From Viridilinea sp964592425 (GTDB taxonomy: Bacteria > Chloroflexota > Chloroflexia > Chloroflexales > Chloroflexaceae), in assembly GCA_964592425.1 (NCBI GenBank), contig CAZQCG010000014.1, positions 1-64,000 of the forward strand: a DNA stretch of 64,000 nt. The letters are read 5' to 3'. The first letter of the stretch is position 1. The number at the start of each line of letters is the position of its first letter. Below, in pieces: positions 51,620 to 58,606 of the stretch. A program made the translations under genes and the position numbers. The notes beneath the pieces were generated by a model. That model was not told the DNA's origin and searched no databases. It was given only the letters and a program-made list of their open reading frames with translations.

Positions 51620-52768
51620 ATGCGTTTGCCTACACCCGATCGTGCAGCGTTCGTCCACCGTACTCTGGCCGTTCTCCTACTTACGGCTGCCCTGACTGCC
51701 TGTGGCGCGACTCCTGCCGCCCCGGTTGCCACCGAGGCACCTGCTGCCACCGAGGCAGCCACCGCTACCGAGGCACCTGCTGCCACCGAGGCAGCCACCG
51801 CTACCGAGGCACCTGCTACCACTGAGGCAGCCGCCACGACAGATGCTACGCCCCCAGCCCTGCCTGCGGGTGGCCCGCCGCAGGGTGGTGTTCTTCCTGG
51901 TGCGCCCGGTGGTGCAGCCCTGATTGCCGTGCCTGCCCTCAAAGATGCCGCTTACGCGACCCTCTCCGAGGCCCAGAAGCTCGATCTCTACCTGCCGGAG
52001 GGCAGTGGCCCCTTCCCGACCATTGTGCTGGTGCATGGTGGCGGCTTCATGCTCGGTGACAAGGCCGATGCTATGGGTACCACCGGGGTTGACCAGCTGC
52101 TCGAGGCGGGCTTCGCCGTCGCTAGCATCAACTACCGCCTGAGCGGCGAGGCCACCGCGCCGGCGCAGATCCAGGACGCCAAGGCTGCCGTGCGCTGGCT
52201 ACGCGCCAACGCTGCCACCTACGCCCTCGACCCGCAGCGCATCGGTGCCTGGGGTGCTTCGGCGGGCGGAAACCTGGTCGCCCTACTAGGCACCTCGTGT
52301 GGTGTTGCCGCCCTTGAAGGAGCCGAATTGGGCAATCCCGACCAGTCAAGCTGTGTTCAGGCGGTGGTCGACTGGTTCGGTCCGACCGACTTTCTCCAGA
52401 TGGATGCCCAGTTCGCTGGCACCAGTTGCCCTCAGACCCACGACGCAGCCGATTCGCCCGAGTCAACCCTGCTTGGCGCAGCGATCCAGAGCGTACCCGA
52501 GCAGGCTGCCGCCGTTAACCCGATCACCTACGTGGATGCTGGCGATGCGCCCTTCTTTATCCAGCACGGTACTGCCGACTGCAACGTGCCACCCCAGCAG
52601 AGTCAGTTGCTCTACGATGCCCTGGTCGCGGCCAATGGCTCCGAGGCGGCCAGTTTCACCCTGATTGAGGGGGCCGGACACGGTGGGGCCGAGTTCGCTA
52701 CCGCCGAGAACCTCCAGCTGGTGATCGATTTCTTCAGCCAGCAGTTGGGCACAGCACTGAATCGCTAG
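51620..52768 (+). CDS. Exported alpha/beta-hydrolase lipoprotein with a Thr/Glu/Ala repeat linker
   Basis: 382 aa. Lipobox LTAC follows a signal peptide. The linker contains tandem APAATEAATATE units (see repeat). The hydrolase domain (~105-380) is of the carboxylesterase/BD-FAE group: HGGGF oxyanion hole (~140), nucleophile elbow GASAGGN (~214), acid Asp in the YVDAGDAPFF/HGTAD region and His in EGAGHGG. There are five to six Cys that may form disulfides outside the membrane. GAGGAG site lies 12 nt from the ATG. Confidence 0.87.
   Translation: MRLPTPDRAAFVHRTLAVLLLTAALTACGATPAAPVATEAPAATEAATATEAPAATEAATATEAPATTEAAATTDATPPALPAGGPPQGGVLPGAPGGAALIAVPALKDAAYATLSEAQKLDLYLPEGSGPFPTIVLVHGGGFMLGDKADAMGTTGVDQLLEAGFAVASINYRLSGEATAPAQIQDAKAAVRWLRANAATYALDPQRIGAWGASAGGNLVALLGTSCGVAALEGAELGNPDQSSCVQAVVDWFGPTDFLQMDAQFAGTSCPQTHDAADSPESTLLGAAIQSVPEQAAAVNPITYVDAGDAPFFIQHGTADCNVPPQQSQLLYDALVAANGSEAASFTLIEGAGHGGAEFATAENLQLVIDFFSQQLGTALNR
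51734..51841 (+). repeat. Three tandem 36-bp repeats encoding a linker
   Basis: Unit starts GAGGCACCTGCTGCCACCGA and encodes EAPAATEAATAT; copies begin at 51734, 51770 and 51806, the third degenerate. The unit is a multiple of three, so the hydrolase reading frame is kept if copies change. Confidence 0.85.
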
Positions 52769-52965
52769 TGCAGAGAGAGCTACGACTGATGGTGCGACAG
52801 TAACCCTACTGGTTCACTCCTCTGCTACACTGTAACTGTCCGTCTGCCAGATGGCTTCACCGTAGGTTGAAGTTGGCTCGGCAGCGGCGGAGTTGCAGGG
52901 CAATCCCTGTTGAGCCGTCTCATCCCTGCAGCTGTGGCACAGCTCTGGAGCAAAGGAGCCCCTTT

Positions 52966-53178
52966 ATGAGCGAGAGTGTCTACAAGGTGATCGAGATCAT
53001 CGGCACCAGCACCGAGTCGTGGGAGAAGGCTGCCCTGATGGCGATGCTGACGGCGGCCAAACATCTGCGCGATATTCGCGTGGGCGAGGTGATCGGCCAG
53101 GATGCCCACCTGGACGGTGAGAGCCTGGTCTATCGCACCAGGCTGCGGGTCTCCTTCAAATATTACGACGAGGATTAG
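52966..53178 (+). CDS. Dodecin-like small protein lacking the usual flavin-stacking tryptophan
   Basis: 70 aa. Layout VYKVIEIIGTSTESWEKAALMAMLTAAKHLRDIRVGEVIGQDAHLDGE...YRTRLRVSFKYYDED fits the dodecin fold (one helix on three strands, dodecamers binding flavin). In known dodecins the segment after the helix holds a Trp that stacks on the flavin; here it is IRVGEV without Trp. Binding of flavin or of another ligand is therefore uncertain. AAAGGAG before the ATG. A longer frame upstream from 52867 has no support. Confidence 0.8.
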   Translation: MSESVYKVIEIIGTSTESWEKAALMAMLTAAKHLRDIRVGEVIGQDAHLDGESLVYRTRLRVSFKYYDED

Positions 53179-53202
53179 TCCAACCACGCGGGTGGGAAGG
53201 GT

Positions 53203-53244
53203 GCCGTAGGGGCGTAGCAGTGCTAGCTGCTACGCCCCTACGGC
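53203..53244. repeat. 18-bp perfect inverted repeat with 6-nt loop
   Basis: GCCGTAGGGGCGTAGCAG and its exact reverse complement flank TGCTAG. The element is noncoding, between the dodecin-like gene and ilvD, 15 bp before the ilvD -10. It could terminate the first transcript or be a REP/MITE-like remnant. Confidence 0.85.
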
Positions 53245-53258
53245 CATCCCTCAGATGC

Positions 53259-53267
53259 TGGTAGAAT
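53259..53267 (+). promoter_or_regulatory. Extended -10 of ilvD
   Basis: TGG-TAGAAT, 35 bp before the ilvD ATG. The -35 region coincides with the end of the 18-bp inverted repeat. Confidence 0.5.
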
Positions 53268-53302
53268 AAGGGTCGCATCCGAACCTGAGTAGGAGGAGAC
53301 CT

Positions 53303-54982
53303 ATGAGCGAGAACCGCCGTAGCCGGCTGATTACCGAGGGAGCGCAGCGCTCACCCAACCGTGCAATGTTGCGTGCTGTGGGCTTCGGCGACGAGGACTT
53401 TCAGAAGCCCATCGTCGGGGTGGCCAATGCCCATAGTACGATCACGCCTTGCAATGCCGGGATCGGCCCCCTGGCCGAACGTGCTGCTGCTGCCATTCAC
53501 GCTGCCGGTGGCATGCCCCAGACCTTTGGCACAATCACCGTCAGTGACGGCATCTCGATGGGCACCGAGGGCATGAAGTTCTCGCTGGTCAGCCGTGAGG
53601 TGATCGCCGATGCGATTGAGACAGTTGCCAATGCGCAGCGGATGGACGGCGTACTGGCCGTCGGTGGCTGTGACAAGAATATGCCCGGGGCGCTGATCGC
53701 GCTTGCCCGCCTCGACATCCCCAGTATTTTTGTTTATGGCGGCACGATCAAGCCCGGCCATTACCATGGCCAGGATCTGACCATCGTCAGCTCCTTTGAG
53801 GCGGTCGGTCAGTATAGCGCCGGGCGCATTGATGAGCACGAGTTGATTGAGATCGAGCGCCACGCCTGTCCCGGTGCCGGCTCCTGCGGCGGCATGTACA
53901 CAGCCAATACGATGTCCTCGGCCATCGAGGCCCTGGGTATGAGCTTACCCGGCTCCTCAACCATGGCCGCCGAGGATGCCGAAAAGGCCGAGAGCGCCGC
54001 TCGTTCGGGCGAGGTGCTGCTTGAGGCTATTCGCGCCGGGCGCACCGCCCGCCAGATCCTCACCCGCCAGGCTTTCGAGAATGCTATCGCTGTGGTGATG
54101 GCCCTTGGCGGCTCGACCAACGCGGTACTACACCTGCTGGCAATTGCCCATGCCGCCGAGGTGCCCCTGACTATCGACGATTTCGAGGCGATCCGCCAGC
54201 GTGTCCCTGTCCTCTGTGAGCTCAAGCCCTCTGGACGTTTTGTCGCCACCGACCTGCACAAGGTTGGCGGGGTGCCCCAGGTGATGAAGCTGCTGCTGGA
54301 CGCTGGCTTGCTCTATGGCGAGGCCATAACCATTAGCGGGCAGACGATTGCTGAGACCCTTGCTGATGTGCCTGCGGTCCCGCCTGCCGATCAGGAGGTA
54401 ATCCGTCCCTTTGCAACACCGCTCTACGCGCAGGGCCACCTGGCTATTCTGCGCGGTAACCTGTCTGAAGAGGGCTGTGTCGCCAAGATTACCGGCATCA
54501 AGCAGCGCAGCATCACCGGGCCAGCCCGGGTCTTCGAGGCTGAGGAAGAGTGCCTGCAGGCCATCCTCGATGGCAAGATCAACGCGGGCGATGTCCTGGT
54601 CATTCGCTACGAAGGCCCCAAAGGCGGACCTGGCATGCGCGAGATGCTTGCGCCCACCTCGGCGATCATCGGTGCGGGCCTTGGTGACAGCGTCGGCCTG
54701 ATCACCGACGGGCGCTTCTCCGGCGGCACCTACGGCCTGGTTGTCGGCCATGTTGCCCCCGAAGCCCAGGTGGGCGGCACCATTGCTCTCGTTTATGAGG
54801 GCGACAGCATCACCATCGACGCCGACGCACGCCTGCTCCAGCTCAACCTGCCTGTAGAGGAGATCGCCCGCCGCCATGCTGCCTGGAGCCCGCCGGCCCC
54901 GCGTTACCCACGGGGTGTGCTGGCCAAGTATGCTCGCCTCGTCTCCTCGGCCAGCCTCGGTGCTGTCACCGACCTGGATTGA
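53303..54982 (+). CDS. ilvD: Dihydroxy-acid dehydratase
   Basis: Branched-chain amino-acid synthesis: dehydrates 2,3-dihydroxy acids to 2-oxo acids, using an iron-sulfur cluster. 559 aa. The cluster-binding Cys motifs are VANAHSTITPCNAGI, GGCDKNMPG and ACPGAGSCGGMYTANTM. TDGRFSGGTYGLVVGHVAPEA is the signature near the C-terminus. AGGAGG ribosome-binding site. ilvB, ilvC, ilvE and leu genes are not adjacent, so this gene stands alone. Downstream lies a long inverted repeat. Confidence 0.97.
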   Translation: MSENRRSRLITEGAQRSPNRAMLRAVGFGDEDFQKPIVGVANAHSTITPCNAGIGPLAERAAAAIHAAGGMPQTFGTITVSDGISMGTEGMKFSLVSREVIADAIETVANAQRMDGVLAVGGCDKNMPGALIALARLDIPSIFVYGGTIKPGHYHGQDLTIVSSFEAVGQYSAGRIDEHELIEIERHACPGAGSCGGMYTANTMSSAIEALGMSLPGSSTMAAEDAEKAESAARSGEVLLEAIRAGRTARQILTRQAFENAIAVVMALGGSTNAVLHLLAIAHAAEVPLTIDDFEAIRQRVPVLCELKPSGRFVATDLHKVGGVPQVMKLLLDAGLLYGEAITISGQTIAETLADVPAVPPADQEVIRPFATPLYAQGHLAILRGNLSEEGCVAKITGIKQRSITGPARVFEAEEECLQAILDGKINAGDVLVIRYEGPKGGPGMREMLAPTSAIIGAGLGDSVGLITDGRFSGGTYGLVVGHVAPEAQVGGTIALVYEGDSITIDADARLLQLNLPVEEIARRHAAWSPPAPRYPRGVLAKYARLVSSASLGAVTDLD

Positions 54983-55025
54983 AGGGTAGAATCGCAGGAG
55001 CGCATAAGGAACGCTGTAGCCTACA

Positions 55026-55081
55026 TCACCCTGAGTACAGCGAAGCATCTCGACTGGGATACTTCGCTGTACTCAGGGTGA
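55026..55081. repeat. 20-bp perfect inverted repeat with 16-nt loop
   Basis: Left arm TCACCCTGAGTACAGCGAAG (55026-55045), right arm its exact reverse complement (55062-55081). Convergent position between ilvD and an unknown minus-strand gene. It belongs to the ACCCTGAG...CGAAG style of dispersed repeat, of which weaker relatives are at 32229, 49321 and 56278. It should act as a bidirectional terminator whether or not it is mobile in origin. Confidence 0.9.
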
Positions 55082-55117
55082 CGCCAACCTGGTGACAGTG
55101 TAAGCCTCTGCACTACA

Positions 55118-55945
55118 TCACGAGAGACTCTCCTCTGTGGCCCCAACCATGGCCGCCTCGGCTGGTTTGGTTGCCTCATCAGCCTGGGCGGTATATTCGT
55201 GCGCCCAGAGTTGGATGCTTTCCCAGTCGCGTAGGGCAGTACTCTGCACCAGATCGGGGCGCCAGACACCGCGCAGGTAGTCGGCGTCGATCAGTTCGGG
55301 GTGGGTGCTGCGGAAGGGGATGACCGAGGTGGTGTCCGATTTGCCCCAGAGAGCCTCTTCGCCGGGGCCAAGGGGAAGGGCAATCTCGTGGAAGCAGACC
55401 ACCTCGGGGTGGCGGGCGCGGTCAATCAGGTTATCGGCGGCCTCGCAGACGCGCCCATGGTCGATCAATGCTTTGAGCAACTCGTCGGTCATACGTGAGC
55501 GCACCGAGAGTTGCACCAGGCGCAGGCAGCTGGCCCGCACCAGCAGTTCGAGGTAGGCCCGTATCGCCAGCTTGCTCCGTTCGTGCTCGCCCCAACGTAG
55601 GCCAAGGCCTGCTTCGGCGGTGAGAGCTGCGTTGCGGCCTGCCAGAGAACTGGCGACGGTCGCCGCGACTGGACCGCTTGTTACCGGGTAGAGCCGGATC
55701 GTCTCACCCAGCGCCCAGTGGCGAATAACCTCGGCCCCGCCGGGGCGCTGGTGTTTGATCTCGATCTGCGACACCTGGGCCGACCCAAGGGCGGCCTCAA
55801 CCTCGGTATCTTTGCCGACCTCAATATGAAAGCCAACGTAGGGCGCAAAGCGTCCCCCGCCGATTGGGCGGGCCATGCTCTTGCCGTTGGCGTACTGCAG
55901 GGTTACGACATCCTGGTTCTGGCGAACTTTGTTGCGACCGATCAT
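55118..55945 (-). CDS. Protein of unknown function
   Basis: 275 aa, soluble, no signal peptide or membrane segment. It starts MIGRNKVRQNQDVVTLQYANGKSMARPIGGGRFAPYVGFHIEVG. I do not recognise a family. Features: a probable beta-rich N-terminal half (~1-110) and an alpha-helical middle (LAIRAYLELLVRASCLRLVQLSVRSRMTDELLKALIDHGRVC), with conserved-looking Cys at ~157 and ~188. ATG 55945 has GAGGAG nine bases upstream, and a good promoter lies at 55991-56019; the frame open to 56251 upstream is not coding-like. It is monocistronic. Confidence 0.75.
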   Translation of the reverse strand: MIGRNKVRQNQDVVTLQYANGKSMARPIGGGRFAPYVGFHIEVGKDTEVEAALGSAQVSQIEIKHQRPGGAEVIRHWALGETIRLYPVTSGPVAATVASSLAGRNAALTAEAGLGLRWGEHERSKLAIRAYLELLVRASCLRLVQLSVRSRMTDELLKALIDHGRVCEAADNLIDRARHPEVVCFHEIALPLGPGEEALWGKSDTTSVIPFRSTHPELIDADYLRGVWRPDLVQSTALRDWESIQLWAHEYTAQADEATKPAEAAMVGATEESLS

Positions 55946-55990
55946 GCTGGGACTCCTCTTCCCTGGGTGGTGTTGGCTCGTACCTGCTTC

Positions 55991-56019
55991 AGTATAGCAC
56001 ATAAGTTCTTTTCTGTCTA
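55991..56019 (-). promoter_or_regulatory. Promoter of the unknown gene at 55118-55945
   Basis: Minus strand: TAGACA (56019-56014, five of six of TTGACA), 17-bp spacer, TGC-TATACT with -10 at 55996-55991. It gives a leader of about 45 nt. Confidence 0.65.
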
Positions 56020-56040
56020 CTGTCTGCTGGATTTCCGTAA

Positions 56041-56262
56041 AGACAAGGTTTCGGGCTGGTTTATCGTTTCGACCCACCCTTCCGCCACGCGGCTCTTGTC
56101 GCACCTGCCCGCGCCCGTAGCCTGCTTGCGGCCCTGGCTGTGCTGGGCCTGACTCTGGCTGGCCCGCTGGCCCTGCTGCTGACTCTGCTAGGCCTGGTGC
56201 TGGCCGATCCGCTTCAGCCGGTATTCGTTGCTGACGGCGCAATAGCCTCAACTACATCTGAG
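56041..56262 (+). pseudogene. Possible remnant of a hydrophobic protein gene
   Basis: The plus strand is open from after TAA at 56038-56040 and reads RQGFGLVYRFDPPFRHAALVAP, ARARSLLAALAVLGLTLAGP and LALLLTLLGLVLADPLQPVF, one or two membrane-helix-like stretches. No ribosome-binding site or start fits, and the frame runs into an inverted repeat and the 3' end of the minus-strand agmatine deiminase gene. It may be a broken gene or chance GC-rich coding bias. Confidence 0.25.
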
Positions 56263-56277
56263 TGCCGATTCGGAGGG

Positions 56278-56307
56278 GCCTGCCCTGAGCGCATTCGAAG
56301 GGCAGGC
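56278..56307. repeat. 9-bp inverted repeat after aguA
   Basis: GCCTGCCCT and AGGGCAGGC flank a 12-nt loop that includes the CGAAGG-like part of the dispersed ACCCTGAG/CGAAG style. It lies 17 bp after the aguA stop and may terminate that transcript. Confidence 0.55.
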
Positions 56308-56323
56308 GGTCGATCGTGCGCAC

Positions 56324-57358
56324 CTAGAGTGCAGGCACCTGCTGGCTCAGGCAGTGCCACGCCCCCAGGCCCCAGACGACATCGCGACAGTCGAGGCCAA
56401 CAATTTTGCGGTCGGGGTAACAACGGGCCAGGATCGTTGCGGCTAGCCGATCACTGGCCTCCCCGAAGGTCGGCAGCAAGATCACCCGATTGGCAAGGTA
56501 GAAGTTGAGATGTGAGGCTGGTAGGCGCTGGCCTTTGTAGACCAGGGGCGGTGGCATCGGCATCGGCAAGATGGTCAGCGGGCGTCCGGCCAGGTCGCGC
56601 ATATGACGCAGGCGGGCAAGATTCTCCTGGAGCGGGTGGTAGTTCGCGTCGCTGGGATCGCTCTCCACGGCAGCCACCACCACGCCGGGGGCAACAAAAC
56701 GGGCGATGTCGTCGATATGGCCGTCGGTATCATCGCCGACGATGCCCTCACCTAACCAGAGGATGTGGGCGACTCCCAGGTAGTCGCGCAGACGCTGCTC
56801 GATCTGCTCGCGGCTCAGCTCCGGGTTGCGATTGGGGTTGAGTAAGCATTGTTCGCTGGTCAGCAAGAGGCCGTTACCGTCCACATCGATCGATCCGCCC
56901 TCAAGCACCATATCGACGCGAAAGCAGGGCACATCGAGGTAGGCCGCCATCTGGGGCGGGATCTCGTCGTCAAGCGTATAGGGAGGGTACTTACCACCCC
57001 AGGCGTTGTAGATCCAGTTGGTTGCGGCCAGGCGCGGCTCCTCGTCACGCACAACGAAGATCGCCCCATGGTCGCGGCACCAGGCATCGTTGGTCGGGAA
57101 GTGATGGAAGTGGATCTGCCCCTGCGCACCGGCTCTGGCCAGGTAGGATCGGGCCAGTTGCTCCATCGCCGCATCATTCACATTCAGATGCACCGCCTCG
57201 GAGCGGGCCAGGGCTGTCACAGCCTGGGCATAGATCGGCAGCACGGTCTCGAGCTTACCGGGCCAGCTGGCCTCGTTGTGCGGCCAGGAGAGCCATGTGC
57301 TCTGGTGGGGCGCCCACTCCGGGGGCATATGGTAGCCGAGTTCGGCTGGAGTTGACAT
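56324..57358 (-). CDS. aguA: Agmatine deiminase
   Basis: Hydrolyses agmatine to N-carbamoylputrescine and ammonia. 344 aa of the peptidyl-arginine-deiminase-like family. MPPEWAPHQSTWLSWPHNEASWPGKL, TNDAWCRDHGAIFVV, VLEGGSIDVDGNGLLLTSEQCLLNPNRNP and GDDTDGHIDDIARFV carry catalytic Asp/His and substrate-binding residues. The C-terminal nucleophile Cys sits in GLGAWHCLSQQVP. It is 42 bp after aguB on the same strand. Confidence 0.96.
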   Translation of the reverse strand: MSTPAELGYHMPPEWAPHQSTWLSWPHNEASWPGKLETVLPIYAQAVTALARSEAVHLNVNDAAMEQLARSYLARAGAQGQIHFHHFPTNDAWCRDHGAIFVVRDEEPRLAATNWIYNAWGGKYPPYTLDDEIPPQMAAYLDVPCFRVDMVLEGGSIDVDGNGLLLTSEQCLLNPNRNPELSREQIEQRLRDYLGVAHILWLGEGIVGDDTDGHIDDIARFVAPGVVVAAVESDPSDANYHPLQENLARLRHMRDLAGRPLTILPMPMPPPLVYKGQRLPASHLNFYLANRVILLPTFGEASDRLAATILARCYPDRKIVGLDCRDVVWGLGAWHCLSQQVPAL

Positions 57359-57400
57359 AATTTTGGACTGACTCCTTCGTTTGGCTGGGTGCAGGGGGGC

Positions 57401-58297
57401 TTATTCCTCAGCATCGATGTACCGGCGGGTGATTGCGCCATAGGCATCGATCCGCCGGTCACGCAGGAAGGGCCAGTGGGTGCGTTGCACGTCGATCAGC
57501 CCGAGGTCAAGCGCCTGCACGATCACCGCTGGCTCATCGCTGGGCGCACGGGCAAGGATTGTGCCCTGCGGGTCACAAACAAAGCTCTGGCCCCAGAAAA
57601 TAATTCCGCCATCGGGGTGGCCCTCGTGGCCAGTGCGGTTGACGCTGATGACGTAGCACCCATTGGCGACGGCATGGGCGCGCTGGATCAACTCCCAGCT
57701 CTGGTGTTGGGCGGCCCCATGCTCAGCCCGCTCGGTGGGGTGCCAGCCGATGGCGGTTGGATAGAAGAGCATTTCGGCCCCGCGCAGGGCCGTGAGGCGG
57801 GCCGCTTCGGGGTACCACTGATCCCAGCAGATCAGCACGCCGACCTGCCCGAAGCGGGTGGGGAAGACCTTAAAGCCCAGGTCGCCGGGCGTAAAGTAGA
57901 ACTTCTCGTAGAAGAGCGGGTCGTCGGGGATGTGCATCTTGCGGTACTTGCCGAGGTAGGTGCCATCGGCATTGAGTACCGCCGCCGTATTGTGGTAGAG
58001 CCCGGCTGCCCGTCGCTCGAAGAGGCTGGCGATGATTACCACGCCCAACTCATGGGCGAGCGCCCCGATCTGTGCCGTACCAGGGCCGGGCACTGGCTCA
58101 GCCAGGGCGAAATTGCTATGCTCTTCGCTCTGGCAAAAATAGAGCGAACGAAAGAGCTCAGGTAGGCAGACGATCTGGGCCCCCTGAGCGGCGGCCTCAC
58201 GCACGCCGGCCAGAGCCAGAGCCGTATTGTCGGCCGGGTCGGCGCTGCAGCGCAACTGTACCAGGCCAACCTTGACGCTACGGGAGGTTCTGGTCAT
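57401..58297 (-). CDS. aguB: N-carbamoylputrescine amidase
   Basis: Nitrilase-family enzyme that turns N-carbamoylputrescine into putrescine, CO2 and ammonia. Catalytic Glu (VCLPELF), Lys (YRKMHIPDD) and Cys (GVLICWDQWYPEAARL) are all present, and the segment RAEHGAAQHQSWELIQRAHAVANG is typical of AguB. 298 aa. Together with aguA it makes a two-step agmatine-to-putrescine route. The arginine decarboxylase that would make agmatine is not in this window. Confidence 0.95.
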   Translation of the reverse strand: MTRTSRSVKVGLVQLRCSADPADNTALALAGVREAAAQGAQIVCLPELFRSLYFCQSEEHSNFALAEPVPGPGTAQIGALAHELGVVIIASLFERRAAGLYHNTAAVLNADGTYLGKYRKMHIPDDPLFYEKFYFTPGDLGFKVFPTRFGQVGVLICWDQWYPEAARLTALRGAEMLFYPTAIGWHPTERAEHGAAQHQSWELIQRAHAVANGCYVISVNRTGHEGHPDGGIIFWGQSFVCDPQGTILARAPSDEPAVIVQALDLGLIDVQRTHWPFLRDRRIDAYGAITRRYIDAEE

Positions 58298-58517
58298 TGA
58301 TGTTTACCCTCCAGATATAGTATCGATAGGGCCTGCGTGCCCTGGAAGAGTATAGCATGGCCAGCAGGCCAGGGAGGGCGAGGGGCATTTAGCGCTTGCG
58401 GCGCAAGGGCGAGGCGGGCAATTCTGGCGTACGGGCCGTGTGGTACTCAAGCAAGATCCTATGGCGGCGCATGATCGCTATGCGGTGGCCATCCTGGCGG
58501 CCCTGCGGGACGCACAA

Positions 58518-58552
58518 ACAACTGCGGCGAGGCAAGGCCCCGCCGCAGTTGT
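58518..58552 (-). terminator. Long hairpin downstream of amt (first)
   Basis: 12-bp perfect arms ACAACTGCGGCG and CGCCGCAGTTGT, with a further GGC/GCC pair inside, 55 bp after the amt stop. Very stable; a terminator or REP-like element. Confidence 0.6.
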
Positions 58553-58561
58553 CTAGGTTTG

Positions 58562-58581
58562 GGCGGGGCGCAAGCCCCGCC
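58562..58581 (-). terminator. Hairpin downstream of amt (second)
   Basis: 8-bp perfect stem GGCGGGGC/GCCCCGCC capped by GCAA (TTGC on the minus strand), 25 bp after the amt stop. It sits next to the first hairpin. Confidence 0.6.
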
Positions 58582-58606
58582 GCGCAACAGCGTAACGTGT
58601 TTGCGC

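Larger units (their letters stand above)
58298..58606. other. Intergenic region between aguB and amt
   Basis: About 310 bp without a convincing gene. It includes GC-rich inverted repeats (58518-58581) close to the amt stop. The open frames here lack ribosome-binding sites. Confidence 0.55.

Noticed and set aside
51734..51841. CRISPR-like repeat
   Set aside because: The 36-bp units are contiguous, in frame and encode a linker; there are no spacers.
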